NCBI RefSeq assembly: GCF_019898765.1
Contig: NZ_JAIOKB010000002.1
Location: 248,001-312,000 of the forward strand
Source of the DNA: Sphingomonas yunnanensis
GTDB lineage: Bacteria; Pseudomonadota; Alphaproteobacteria; Sphingomonadales; Sphingomonadaceae
Length of the DNA: 64,000 bases
Reading direction: 5' to 3'
In this document: positions 28,315 to 36,727 of the stretch, one piece after another
Numbering within the stretch: position 1 is the first letter of the stretch
Layout of the letters: each line of letters begins with the position of its first letter
Program-made: the position numbers and the translations under genes
Notes under the pieces: model-generated
What the model was told of the DNA's origin: nothing
Database searches by the model: none
Seen by the model: the letters and a program-made list of their open reading frames with translations, nothing else

Positions 28315-30408
28315 TCACAGCATCAGCTCCGCCGCGCGCGAGAGCGCCAGCGTGCCCTGTTGCCGAACCGCCACGCGGCGCACGCCGTGACCCGCCGGCA
28401 GCAGCAGCCGCGGCTGCACGACCGTCACCCGGCGCGAGTCGTCGAGCGTCACCACGTACAGCTCGCGCTCCTCGCCGAGCGGCACCGGCGCCTCGTCCCA
28501 GCGCCAGCCGTGGCGGCTGCGGCGGACCCAGGTCAGCAGCGTCGCGCCATCCGCCAGCGCCCGCGCGCGCAGGTGCACCGGTGACGGCGGCGCCAGCGCG
28601 CGGCCGTCGAGCGCCACGTCGGCGCGCACCGGCGCGACGTCGCCCACCCCGGCGGCGAGGACACGCAGCGTATCGCCCGCGCGCGCGCCGGGCGGCGCCA
28701 CCGTCACCGCGGTCGCGCGCTCCACCAGCACGAAGCGAGCGCCAGCGGGCCAGGCCGCCGCCGCGCTGCCACGGCGCGCGCGCAGCAGCGTCGACAGGCG
28801 CCAGCGTCGCGGTGCGAGCTGAAGCGCCGCGGCGAACTGCATCAGCTCGTCGCCGACCAACGCGAGGTTGGCGCCGCGGTCGAGCGCGCGCGGGGCGCAG
28901 GACTCAAGCACCATCTCGTCGTGCGCGAGCAGCAGCTCGATCGTCCCGGCGCGGTCCACCAAGGTCCCCGGTCCGCGCGCGAGCGGCGCCGCCAGCGCGC
29001 CGATCACCGCCGCGGGCGCGCTGTCGCCCGCCGCGGTCCAGCTCGCCCCGGCGTCGTCGCTCGCCAGCAGCGCGACGCGGCGCCAGCCCGGCGCGGTGCC
29101 CGCGGCGAACACCGTCACGCCCTCGACCGTGGGCACGGCGTCGTCGAGCGGCGGCAGCTCGGCGAGCTGGAGCAAGGTCGCGCCGACCGCGACGTCGGGC
29201 GCGCGGCGCGCCGCCCCCGAATCGGCCGGCGCGGTCTCGCTCGGCGCGTCGTCGAGCGCGGCGAGTTCGAGCGTCACCGCGTGCTGCTCGTAGCGCGCGC
29301 GCGTGACCCGCCACGCCGCCGCCTCCTCGTCGAGCCGCACCGCGGCGCCGGGCCGTGCCGCCAGCGCGCGCGCGTCGAGCGTCACCGTGCGCGACACGCG
29401 CGCGCGCCCGGCGCGGCGCAGCGTGTCGCGCGCCAGCGCGGCGGCGCGCGCGGCGCTCAGCGTCGCGGGCAGCTCCACCGTCTCCTCGCGCCAGCCCGCG
29501 CCGCCGCGCCGCGCGTGCTGCGCGCCGACCTGATAGTCGCGCGCGGCGTCGTAATGCGCCACCGTCACCGTGCGCGGCGCGGTCTCGATCGGGCGGCGCA
29601 GCGTCTCGCGCGCGATCGGGTCGTCGAGCACGAGCGTCGTGTCGCACCGGTCGGCGAGCGCGACCCCGCCGGGCACCGCGACGAACCAGCCGCCGGTGAG
29701 GCTCGCCAGCGGCGCCACCGCGCCCGCCACGCTGTCGCCGCTCGCGGCATAGCCGTCGACGGTGGCGTCGGGGCCGGCGCCGACGATCGCGCCCGCGCCG
29801 ATCGCGCGCGCGACGTCGCCGACCCGCACCGGCGCGGCGTCGGCGATCACCTCGAACGACAGCATCGGCACGCGCCCGCCGAAGTCGGCGAGCTGGAGCT
29901 GCTCGAACACGGCATAGGCGATGCCGCGGAACGCCGGCGCGTCCGCCTCGTGCGCGGCGATCAGCGGATCGGGCAGCTGGTCCTCGGTACCATGGTGGAG
30001 GCGGAAGCCGGTGGCGCTCTTCCAGTCGCCCGCGGCGCCGCGCAGCAGCTGGCCGTCGGCCCAGATGCGCCGCACGTCGACGATCGCGCGCGCCGACAGC
30101 GCCACCGCGAAGGAGGCGGTGTAGCCGGCGCCGCCGCCGCGCCCGCCCTTGCCGTGCGCGGCGAGCGCGGCGGGGGCGGGCTCGGTCGACCACAGCAGGG
30201 TGCCGCTCACCCGCGTCACGCCGAACAGCAGCGGCAGCGGCGTGGCATAGGCGGCGGTGGTGACGCGCGGCTCGGCCAGCCGCGGGCCGACGCGAGGGCG
30301 CGGCGCGAACAGCGCGCGGTCGAGCTGGCGACCGAGCAGCCCGCCGATCGCGCCGCCGACCGGCCCACCGACCGCGCGGCCGAGCGTGGAGAGGACGAGC
30401 GTGGCCAT
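28315..30408 (-). CDS. GTA host-specificity / baseplate hub protein (gp15-like)
   Basis: A 697-residue protein that begins MATLVLSTLGRAVGGPVGGA and IGGLLGRQLD, the usual N-terminus of GTA gene 15-type tail tip proteins. It continues through TPLPLLFGVTRVSGTLLW and a segment like Phage-tail_3 (residues ~210-360) to a C-terminal domain with WVRRSRHGWRWDEAPVPLGEE. The protein forms the tail tip or receptor-contacting part of the particle. It is about half as long as Rhodobacter gp15; a TIM-barrel-like part appears to sit instead in the protein at 32136. The start at 30408 is at the conserved MATL; upstream frame is repeat sequence. Confidence 0.85.
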   Translation of the reverse strand: MATLVLSTLGRAVGGPVGGAIGGLLGRQLDRALFAPRPRVGPRLAEPRVTTAAYATPLPLLFGVTRVSGTLLWSTEPAPAALAAHGKGGRGGGAGYTASFAVALSARAIVDVRRIWADGQLLRGAAGDWKSATGFRLHHGTEDQLPDPLIAAHEADAPAFRGIAYAVFEQLQLADFGGRVPMLSFEVIADAAPVRVGDVARAIGAGAIVGAGPDATVDGYAASGDSVAGAVAPLASLTGGWFVAVPGGVALADRCDTTLVLDDPIARETLRRPIETAPRTVTVAHYDAARDYQVGAQHARRGGAGWREETVELPATLSAARAAALARDTLRRAGRARVSRTVTLDARALAARPGAAVRLDEEAAAWRVTRARYEQHAVTLELAALDDAPSETAPADSGAARRAPDVAVGATLLQLAELPPLDDAVPTVEGVTVFAAGTAPGWRRVALLASDDAGASWTAAGDSAPAAVIGALAAPLARGPGTLVDRAGTIELLLAHDEMVLESCAPRALDRGANLALVGDELMQFAAALQLAPRRWRLSTLLRARRGSAAAAWPAGARFVLVERATAVTVAPPGARAGDTLRVLAAGVGDVAPVRADVALDGRALAPPSPVHLRARALADGATLLTWVRRSRHGWRWDEAPVPLGEERELYVVTLDDSRRVTVVQPRLLLPAGHGVRRVAVRQQGTLALSRAAELML

Positions 30409-30462
30409 GCGGGTGGGTCTCCGTGATGGTGTGGTCGGCGTGCGAGGGTGGGGACGCCATCG

Positions 30463-30552
30463 ACCCCCGGCGCACGCCGGGGCCCAGGTGGGAGGACCGG
30501 CGTGGGACTCATGAACGTTCCCCAACTGGCCCCCGGCGTCCGCCGGGGTGGT
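30463..30552. repeat. Family B paired palindromes in the GTA operon
   Basis: CCCCCGGCGCACGCCGGGG and CCCCCGGCGTCCGCCGGGG face each other over ~45 bases containing CCCAGGTGGGAG and CCCAACTGG. It lies between gp14-like and gp15-like genes. Confidence 0.65.
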
Positions 30553-30694
30553 CGGCCGAGGCATACGGACGGTGCGACCTCGCCTTCGCGAGCCGATCGC
30601 GGACGCGGCGCCGCGCTCCTCACGCTCCGCCCCGGCCGCCGCGGGGGTGGGTCGATGGTGGCGAAGCGCCTCGCACCCCGGCATCGTCCCCCAC

Positions 30695-31216
30695 TCACCC
30701 GCACCAGCGCCACGCCGCCACGAGCGGCCACGGCGCCTCGCCCGGGCGCTCCACCACCCGGCCGGCGGCGGCGTCGGCGTGGAGCAGACCGCGCTCGGTG
30801 CGCAGCGCGAGGTGGAGCTGTGCCGGCGAGACGCGCAGCAGCAGCACGTCGCCCGGCGCCGCGCCGTCGCACGCGACTAGCCCCGGCGGCAGCGCGAGCG
30901 CGGGCAGCGTGCCGCGGCGCAGGCGATAGTCGCGCGGCAGCGTCACCTCGGCCCCGGCGCGCGCGAGCGCCACCGCGACCACCCCGACACAGTCGAGCCC
31001 GAGCCCCGGGTCACGTCCCTGCGCGCGGAAGCGCACGCCGAGCAGCGACCGGGCGGCGGCGAGGACGCCAGATCCTCCCCGCTCGCGGGGAGGTGGCAGC
31101 GCGAAGCGATGACGGAGGAAGGCTTCCGCGAGCGGGCCGGTCCGTGTGCGGAAGCCCCCCTCCACCACCGCGCTGCGCGCGGCGGTTCCCAGCATCGGGT
31201 TGACCATGCCCTGCAT
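30695..31216 (-). CDS. GTA NlpC/P60 family cell-wall peptidase (gp14-like)
   Basis: The conserved part (from about VLAAARSLLGVRFRAQG) is an NlpC/P60 peptidase of GTA gene 14 type: the catalytic Cys is in GLGLDCVGVVAVAL, and the histidine in SPAQLHLALRTERG. It should open peptidoglycan during DNA delivery. No normal start lies just before the conserved region. The frame instead continues into a family A palindrome, with in-frame ATGs at 31195, 31207 and 31216. If translated, about 45 extra residues come from the repeat. Start given at the outermost of these three; true start uncertain. A GTG inside LLGVRFR would remove part of the domain. Confidence 0.7.
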   Translation of the reverse strand: MQGMVNPMLGTAARSAVVEGGFRTRTGPLAEAFLRHRFALPPPRERGGSGVLAAARSLLGVRFRAQGRDPGLGLDCVGVVAVALARAGAEVTLPRDYRLRRGTLPALALPPGLVACDGAAPGDVLLLRVSPAQLHLALRTERGLLHADAAAGRVVERPGEAPWPLVAAWRWCG

Positions 31217-31270
31217 GGTCAAGGATCGTCCGGGGGACGATCCGACCCGACGCTCCGTCCCGGGGAGGAT
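31071..31270. repeat. REPIN-like long palindrome (family A) at the gp14 start
   Basis: About 200 bases bounded by CTCCCCGCTCGCGGGGAG and CCGGGGAGGAT. It contains GGAAGCCCCCCTCCACCACC and inner mini-hairpins ACCATGCCCTGCATGGT and GGATCGTCC/GGACGATCC. It overlaps the 5' part of the peptidase reading frame. Confidence 0.7.
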
Positions 31271-31335
31271 GGAGGAAATCTTGATCCCGCGAGGATCTCC
31301 TTCTGCGCCGGACTCCTCCGTGCCAGACACCCCCT

Positions 31336-32139
31336 TCACCCCACCGGGTAGCGCGTCAGCAGGTCGTTGCCCGGCACATAGGGCTCGCCGCGGAAGTTGA
31401 CCGCGTTGCCGAACCGCGCCGCGCAGGTGGCGAGCCGTTTGTCGCAGCCCTCGACCAGCTCCACCAGCGTCTCTGCCGCCACCGCATGAACCGGCACTTC
31501 CTCCAGCGTCACGCCAGCACCCGCCGAGCCCGTCACCGCGCTGACCAGCCCCGCGTTGCCGCCGCCGAACCAGCGCAGCGCGCCGCCCGCATAGGCCCCC
31601 GCCACCGGCTCCGCCGCGTCGAGCGTCAGCACCGCGCCGTCCGCCGCAACCACGCGCGCGAAGCGCCGCCGCGCCGCCATCATCACGCGGCAGCGGCGGT
31701 CGCCGAGCTCGGCGCGGCAGGTCGGCGCGGTCAGCTCCACCGCGGGGCGGTCGAGCCGCGCCTGCGCGCCGCTCAGCTCGGCGGTGAAGTCGCGGTCGCG
31801 CGCGGTCACCGCGCCGATCCGCCCCTCGCCGAGCGGCAGCGGCGCCGCGCTCGCGTCGCTCCAGTCTACCGCCAGGCAGACCACGCGCGCGCCGTCCCAG
31901 CGCCCGTCGGCGAGGTCGCGCGCGGTGATCGCCGCGGCGGTGAAGGCGCCCTCCGCCGCCATCGTGTCGGCGTCGAGCCCGCTGCCGAGCGCCACCGCCG
32001 AGGGCGTCATCCCCGGCGCGGCGCGATAGACCAGCCCGTCGATGACGAGGTCGCGGTCGTGCGCGGTCAGCGCCAGGGTGACGCCGTCGCGCCGCTCCAG
32101 CCGCCAGCACAAGGCCAGCGCCAGCACCCGGTCGCTCAT
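31336..32139 (-). CDS. GTA DUF2163 protein (TIGR02218, gp13-like)
   Basis: A 267-residue protein with the gp13 features of GTA tails: a start MSDRVLALALCWRLERRDGV, TAHDRDLVIDGLVYRAAPGM, the cysteine-containing TCRAELGDRRCRV and a C-terminal GCDKRLATCAARFGNAVNFR with YVPG. Cysteines in this pattern coordinate an iron-sulfur cluster in related tail-tip proteins (inference here). Structural role at the tail baseplate. The ATG overlaps the stop of the upstream gene (ATGA at 32136). Confidence 0.9.
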   Translation of the reverse strand: MSDRVLALALCWRLERRDGVTLALTAHDRDLVIDGLVYRAAPGMTPSAVALGSGLDADTMAAEGAFTAAAITARDLADGRWDGARVVCLAVDWSDASAAPLPLGEGRIGAVTARDRDFTAELSGAQARLDRPAVELTAPTCRAELGDRRCRVMMAARRRFARVVAADGAVLTLDAAEPVAGAYAGGALRWFGGGNAGLVSAVTGSAGAGVTLEEVPVHAVAAETLVELVEGCDKRLATCAARFGNAVNFRGEPYVPGNDLLTRYPVG

Positions 32140-34418
32140 GCCTCGCGCAGCTCCACCAGCGGCACGCTGTGCGCGCTGCCCGCCAGATAGGTCGCGCGCG
32201 CGACGCTCAGCCGGTCCTCGGCGAAGCGCACCGGCACGTCGAAGTCGAACGACGCGGTCACCGCCGCGCGCGCCGCGGGCGCGTCGTCGAGCACGATCAC
32301 GCCGAGCGGCTCGAGCGTGAAGGCCGCGGTCGCCGCCCCCGCCACCGCGACGCGTAGGCTCCCCGCCACTGGCCGCGTGATCCGCCGCGTCGCGTCGCCG
32401 TAGCGCGTCACCAGCGCGAAGCGCCGCGTCGCGCCGTCGCCGTGCCCGAGCAGCACCTCGCGCGCCTGCCAGTCGAACGGGTCGCGCAGCCGGAAGCCGC
32501 GTGCCGGCCCCCGGCGCGCGCGGTAGAAAGCGAGCAGCAGCGCGATATCCGCCTCGCCGCGCACGCCCGGCCCGACGTCGTAGCGCGTGCGCGCCTCGGC
32601 CCAGGCGACGGTGCGGGTCTCGTGCCCGCCCGCGCTGGTCGTCACCGCGGTGGAGAAGCCCGGCGCCACCTCGGCCTCGCGCCCCAGAGCGAGCGGGAAC
32701 AGCACGTCGTCGAACGCGTCCATCTCGTCCTCCCCCTGCCAATAGACCAATCCATCACGCAGCACCTGCGGCAGCGCCCAGAGATAGCGCGCGGCCACGC
32801 CGCGCCGCCGCGCCGCCGCGGCCGCGGCGAGGATCGCTGCCCACGCGCCGCGATCGTCGGCGCGCAGCACGAAGCCGGAGAGATACTCCTGCCGCTCCGC
32901 CGGATAGCCGAGCGTCGCGCCGACCAACGCCGCGCCGCGCTCGCTCGCGCCGGTCGCGCCCGCGGTGACCCAGTCGTAATCCTCGAGCTGGAGACCATCG
33001 AAGGCGGGCGACGCCCAGCCGTCCGGCAGGTTGAGCCGCCGCGCGCCCGGCATCGCGGGGTCGAGCAATGTCGGCAGGTAGATCAGCAGGTAGCTCACGC
33101 ACCCCGGCCAGTCGCCGCGCACCGCCGCCACCAGCGCCGACGTGGAGCGCGCCAGCGCCGTCGCCGCGCGATCCAGCGTCGCCAGCTGCGCATCGTCGAG
33201 CGCGCCGCGCAGCGAGGGAACCGTGACCGGCTGGAGCGCGGCGCGCGCGCTCTCGTCGTAGAGGCACGGCCGCGCGTCGGCGGCGATCCACCACCACGGC
33301 TCGCCGACCTGGAAGCGCGGCGCCAGCCCCGCGTCCGCGCCGATCGCGACGAAGGCGCGCGCCACCGCGTGGAGATAGTCCATCGCGCCCGCGTGGGTCG
33401 GTGATAGCAGGGTCGAGGGCGGGTCCCACCCGGTCAGCGCGGGGGTGCCGTCGGCGTCGCGCTGCTTCCAATCGTCCCAGCAATGCCGGTCGAGCAGCTC
33501 GTAGGAGAGCGACCAGATCAGCTCATAGCCGAGCTGCGCCGCGCGCCGCGCGAGATCGGCGTGCCAGGCGGCGCAGGGCGCGTTGAGCGTGCCGCCGCGG
33601 CGGCTCACCAGCCAGCGCGTGTCCGCGCCCGCACCTACCGCCTCGAGGCGGAAATAGTGGCTCATCCCGACATAATGGTCGATCGCGCCGCGATAGCCGA
33701 GCTGGAGCGCGTTGCGCAGCAGCCGCGCCGGGGTGAGGTGGTAATGGTCGTCGTAGCCGCTCGCCACGCGCAGGTCGTGCGCGGGCACCATGACGTCGCC
33801 GATCGCGAGCACCGCGCCCGCGCCGTCGACGGTGATGCCGCTGAGCTCGGCCCAGCCTTCCGCCGGCGCGTCGAGCGGCGCGGCGCTCCGGTCGTAGCCG
33901 GGCGCGACCAGCGAGACGAACAGCCGGTCGATGTCGCCGGCCCAGACCGGGTCGCGGTCGGCGGGCAGCGCGAAGCCGGCGTCGAGCGCGGCGAAGTCGA
34001 GCGCCACCTCGGCGTCCTCGGGCGAGCCCTGCGCATAGTTCCACAGCCGCACGTACCAGGCGCGCGCCTGGCCGGCGGCGTCGCGGCCCTCGATCGTCAG
34101 CGTCGGCCCGTCGACCTGGTCGAGCGCGCGCACGCCCGACGAGCGCCAGCGGAAGCGCAGCCGGCAGGCGCGATAGTCGCGTTCGGTGTCATAGCCGAGC
34201 AGCGGATGGTCGTACCGGTCGACGCTCTCCCAGATGATGCCGGCGAGATCGTCGCGACGGTAGAAGACCGCGTCGACGCGCAGCACGTCGGGCGCTGGGT
34301 TGGTCGCCGCCGCCATCATCGGGCGCGGGAAGTTGACCGTCCAGTAGCGCGGGTCGAAGCGCGTGAGCCAGTCGGTCGCCTGCTCGGCGCGCTGGGTGGC
34401 GAGCCAATAGGGCATCAC
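32136..34418 (-). CDS. GTA tail protein: TIM-barrel-like N-terminal part fused to DUF2460 (gp12-like)
   Basis: A 760-residue protein. The C-terminal ~200 residues are DUF2460 (TIGR02217, GTA gene 12) with GVRGEADIALLLAFYRARRG, GFRLRDPFDWQ, and FDFDVPVRFAEDRL near the end. The ~550 residues before it are unlike Rhodobacter gp12: an N-terminal beta-rich part (WTVNFPRPMMAA...) followed by a region with alternating strands and helices carrying YRGAIDHYVGMSHYF, GYELIWSLSYELLD and FQVGEPWWWI, which looks like a glycosidase-type TIM barrel. It probably forms a distal tail or baseplate ring with sugar-binding ability (inference). Overlaps the genes on both sides by 4 bases. Confidence 0.82.
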   Translation of the reverse strand: MMPYWLATQRAEQATDWLTRFDPRYWTVNFPRPMMAAATNPAPDVLRVDAVFYRRDDLAGIIWESVDRYDHPLLGYDTERDYRACRLRFRWRSSGVRALDQVDGPTLTIEGRDAAGQARAWYVRLWNYAQGSPEDAEVALDFAALDAGFALPADRDPVWAGDIDRLFVSLVAPGYDRSAAPLDAPAEGWAELSGITVDGAGAVLAIGDVMVPAHDLRVASGYDDHYHLTPARLLRNALQLGYRGAIDHYVGMSHYFRLEAVGAGADTRWLVSRRGGTLNAPCAAWHADLARRAAQLGYELIWSLSYELLDRHCWDDWKQRDADGTPALTGWDPPSTLLSPTHAGAMDYLHAVARAFVAIGADAGLAPRFQVGEPWWWIAADARPCLYDESARAALQPVTVPSLRGALDDAQLATLDRAATALARSTSALVAAVRGDWPGCVSYLLIYLPTLLDPAMPGARRLNLPDGWASPAFDGLQLEDYDWVTAGATGASERGAALVGATLGYPAERQEYLSGFVLRADDRGAWAAILAAAAAARRRGVAARYLWALPQVLRDGLVYWQGEDEMDAFDDVLFPLALGREAEVAPGFSTAVTTSAGGHETRTVAWAEARTRYDVGPGVRGEADIALLLAFYRARRGPARGFRLRDPFDWQAREVLLGHGDGATRRFALVTRYGDATRRITRPVAGSLRVAVAGAATAAFTLEPLGVIVLDDAPAARAAVTASFDFDVPVRFAEDRLSVARATYLAGSAHSVPLVELREA

Positions 34419-34963
34419 TCCGCCTCCTCGAGCGCGGCGCGCACCGCGCGCGCCACCTGCCGCGCCGATCGCTCCAGCGCGCGCGGCGCCTCGCCGGCGT
34501 GCGCGTTGACGGTGATGGCGAGCCGCAGGTCGCCGCGGCGCGACGGCGCCGCGGTCTGGCGCAGCAGGTCGATCGCCCCACCGGGCCGCTGCATCGGAAA
34601 GGACGGGGTCGGCGCGCCCCGCTCGCGCCCGCCGCCGCCGTGGCCCAGCCCGAACAGCCCGCCGAGCAGGCCGGTGAGCAGCCCGGTCGCGCCGCCGCCG
34701 CCGGTGACGCTGGCGACGCCGTCGCGCAGCGCCGCGCGCGCGACCGCGTCCATCGCGCCCATCGCGACGCCGCGCAGCTCGTCCAGCCCGAGCTTGCCCT
34801 TGCGCACCGCGTCGAGCAGCGCGTGCTCCAGCCCGCGGCCGGCGCGCGCCGCGCCGAGCGCGAACGGGCCCTCGACCTGGCCGCGCATCGCGTCCAGGTC
34901 GCGCGCGAAACCGGCGGTGTCGGCGCGCACGCCGATCACCAGCCGCTCGATCTCCTCATCCAT
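34415..34963 (-). CDS. GTA tail tape measure protein (gp11-like)
   Basis: A 182-residue protein, short for a tape measure but typical for GTA gene 11. It starts MDEEIERLVIGVRADTAGFARDLDAMRGQ, has a Gly-rich hydrophobic stretch (ATGLLTGLLGGLFGLGHGGG) and ends in an alanine/arginine-rich helix. It should set tail length and line the tail tube. Overlaps gp10.1-like by 8 bases. Confidence 0.85.
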   Translation of the reverse strand: MDEEIERLVIGVRADTAGFARDLDAMRGQVEGPFALGAARAGRGLEHALLDAVRKGKLGLDELRGVAMGAMDAVARAALRDGVASVTGGGGATGLLTGLLGGLFGLGHGGGGRERGAPTPSFPMQRPGGAIDLLRQTAAPSRRGDLRLAITVNAHAGEAPRALERSARQVARAVRAALEEAE

Positions 34964-35174
34964 CGGGGAACATCTCCTGCAAGCGCTCGCGCAGCGTCGC
35001 GTCGGGGGGCGGGGGTCGCTCGGGCGCGAGCGCTTCGCCCGGCGCGGCGAGCTCGGCCGGGGTGGCGCGCCAGAACTCGTCGGGGCGCCAGCCGAGCGCG
35101 AGCGCGGCCAGACCGGCGAGCCGCGTCGCCGCCGCGGCGAAGGTGGGGTCGGGCCCGCGCCCAGCGCCGCTCAT
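34956..35174 (-). CDS. GTA tail assembly chaperone (TIGR02216 / rcc01693-like)
   Basis: A 72-residue protein with the conserved core RLAGLAALALGWRPDEFWRATPAEL found in the small open frame between gp10 and gp11 of alphaproteobacterial GTAs. It acts as a tail assembly partner like lambda gpT. Start at 35174 overlaps the previous gene's stop by 4 bases, so it is translationally coupled. Confidence 0.85.
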   Translation of the reverse strand: MSGAGRGPDPTFAAAATRLAGLAALALGWRPDEFWRATPAELAAPGEALAPERPPPPDATLRERLQEMFPDG

Positions 35175-35500
35175 AGCCCCGCGAGCACCTGGCGCAGCAA
35201 AGCGTGGAGCGCGGGCGTGGCGGCGGCGAGCCCGCCCGCCACCAGCGCCTCGCCGAGCGCGTCCCGGGTGAGCGCCGTGGGCCAGTCGCGCCGACAGTGC
35301 CAGAACAGCGCCACCAGCTCGGCGAGCGCGAGCTGCCCCGCCGCGGCGCGCTCGACCAGCGCGAACAGCGGCCCCAGCTCCTGCTCGGCCGCGACCAGCG
35401 CGGCGAAGCTCGGGCGCAGCACCCATGTCTCGCCCGCGACGCGGATCGCCGCCTCGCCCCTCGCGGGGTTAGCGGGCGCGGGGTTCGGGCAGGCGCTCAC
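35171..35500 (-). CDS. GTA gp10-like tail assembly chaperone
   Basis: A 109-residue protein matching the gene transfer agent family protein gp10. It has GEAAIRVAGETWVLRPSFAALVAAEQELGPLFALVERAA followed by LVALFWHCRRDWP. It probably chaperones the tape measure with the next gene. The start at 35500 overlaps the major tail gene stop by 4 bases. Confidence 0.85.
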   Translation of the reverse strand: MSACPNPAPANPARGEAAIRVAGETWVLRPSFAALVAAEQELGPLFALVERAAAGQLALAELVALFWHCRRDWPTALTRDALGEALVAGGLAAATPALHALLRQVLAGL

Positions 35501-35898
35501 GCCGCCGCCACCGCGCCCGAGCTCTCCAGCGCCAGCGTGTAGCTGCGCTCGCCGTTGTAGTCGCCGGCATAGTCGAGCTTGGTGACGAGGAAGCGCCCGG
35601 CCAGCGCCTCGCCGCTCTCGAAGGTGAGCCGGTAATCGTCGAGCGTGCCCGCCAGCGCGCTCGCGCGCACCCGCTGTTCGGCGGCGGAGCCGGTGAAGAT
35701 CCCCGCCGCGGCGACGCTGACCGAGCGCACGCCCGCGCCGGAGAGCAGTTCGCGCCAGCCGCCCGAGTCCTTGTTGGTGATCGCCACCGCCTCGCCGTTG
35801 ACGCTGAGCTGCGTGGTGCGCAGCCCCGCGACGGTGCGATAGCCGCCGCCGCCGTCCGTCACCTTGAGCAGGAACGCGCTGCCTCTCTCCGCTGCCAT
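35497..35898 (-). CDS. GTA major tail protein (TP901-1 family, gp9-like)
   Basis: A 133-residue tail tube protein. Characteristic segments are GSAFLLKVTDGGGGYRTVAGLRTTQLSVNGEAV, ITNKDSGGWRELLSGAGVRS and YNGERSYTLALESSG. It polymerises into the tail tube. The upstream 240 bases are occupied by a family A palindrome, so it may be read through from gp8 or have its own signals; none is clear. Confidence 0.92.
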   Translation of the reverse strand: MAAERGSAFLLKVTDGGGGYRTVAGLRTTQLSVNGEAVAITNKDSGGWRELLSGAGVRSVSVAAAGIFTGSAAEQRVRASALAGTLDDYRLTFESGEALAGRFLVTKLDYAGDYNGERSYTLALESSGAVAAA

Positions 35899-35963
35899 GT
35901 CGGTTCTCCTGGTTTGTTGGTGGGTGGGTTTGAGTCGGTGAGATCAGGGCATGAGACGGTGCA

Positions 35964-36139
35964 ATCCTCCCCGCTCGCGGGGAGGGGGACCGCGACGCGA
36001 AGTGGCGTGGTGGAGGGGGCTCTCCACGCAGCGCTGCGTCGGCGGACGTGCTTCATTCCACGCAGCGCAGCGCTCGCGGAGCCCCCCCTCCAGCACCGCG
36101 CTGACGCGCGGCGGTCCCCCACCCCGTGCCGGGGAGAAT
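35964..36139. repeat. REPIN-like long palindrome (family A) between gp9 and gp8
   Basis: About 176 bases. It starts CTCCCCGCTCGCGGGGAG with GGGGGACCGC, passes GTGGTGGAGGGGGC and returns GCCCCCCCTCCAGCACC, GCGGTCCCCC, and CCGGGGAGAAT. The gp8 stop codon lies directly at its right edge. Confidence 0.75.
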
Positions 36140-36140
36140 C

Positions 36141-36542
36141 TCAGTCACCCGCCCGCAGCATCCGCACGCGGACGTCGACCAGCGCGGCCCAGCGCGCGGG
36201 CGCCTCCGCCACCAGCGCGAGCCGCACCGGGGCGACGCTCACCACCTGCCACGCGCCCGCGAGCGGCGGCAGCGCCAGCAGCGCCGCCTCCGCCGCCGCG
36301 GCGAGCCGCTCGGCGCGCGCGCCGCTCTCGCCCTCGTCGCGGATCGTCACGCCCAGCCGCAGCTCACGCCCGTCATGCGTCTTGCTGCCCCAGTCGGTCG
36401 CGGCGAGCTCGCGCAGCAGCGCGTAAGGCACCGCCGCGCGCGGCGCGGTGCCGTCGAACACGCGCGTCACGGCGATCTCGCGCAGCGCCGCCAGCGCCGC
36501 CGCGCGCAGCGTCGCGGAGGCGCCTTCCGCGGCGCCGCTCAC
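36141..36542 (-). CDS. GTA DUF3168 protein (gp8-like, tail completion)
   Basis: A 133-residue DUF3168 protein: LRAAALAALREIAVTRVFDG, YALLRELAATDWGSKTHDGRE, LRLGVTIRDEGESGARAERLAAA and the ending WAALVDVRVRMLRAGD. DUF3168 proteins are tail-terminator-like. The GTG at 36542, forming GTGA with the previous stop, is preferred over the GTG at 36551 because the same coupling is used at 36727 and 39277. Confidence 0.88.
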   Translation of the reverse strand: MSGAAEGASATLRAAALAALREIAVTRVFDGTAPRAAVPYALLRELAATDWGSKTHDGRELRLGVTIRDEGESGARAERLAAAAEAALLALPPLAGAWQVVSVAPVRLALVAEAPARWAALVDVRVRMLRAGD

Positions 36543-36727
36543 GCGCGCCACCAGCCGAGCCGCGGGTCGGCGAGCCAGCGCCGCACCAGGCCGCGCCCGC
36601 TCACCGCGACGCCGTCGTCGACGAGCTCGATCCGCGTCCCGGGCAGCAGCGCGCGCAGCCGCGCCGCGACGCGCGCCCTCGCCGCGGCGACCTGCCGCGC
36701 GGCGATCCGCTCCACCGCGCCGCTCAC
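36539..36727 (-). CDS. Small GTA gene in the gp7 position
   Basis: A 62-residue protein (SGAVERIAARQVAAARARVA...VDDGVAVSGRGLVRRWLADP). It is basic with an N-terminal helix. Its place between gp6-like and gp8-like genes is that of the head-tail adaptor gp7, but it is clearly shorter than gp7 (usually just over 100 residues) and I cannot show homology. The GTG start overlaps the gp6-like stop (GTGA). It could be a reduced gp7 or an unrelated small gene. Confidence 0.6.
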   Translation of the reverse strand: MSGAVERIAARQVAAARARVAARLRALLPGTRIELVDDGVAVSGRGLVRRWLADPRLGWWRA

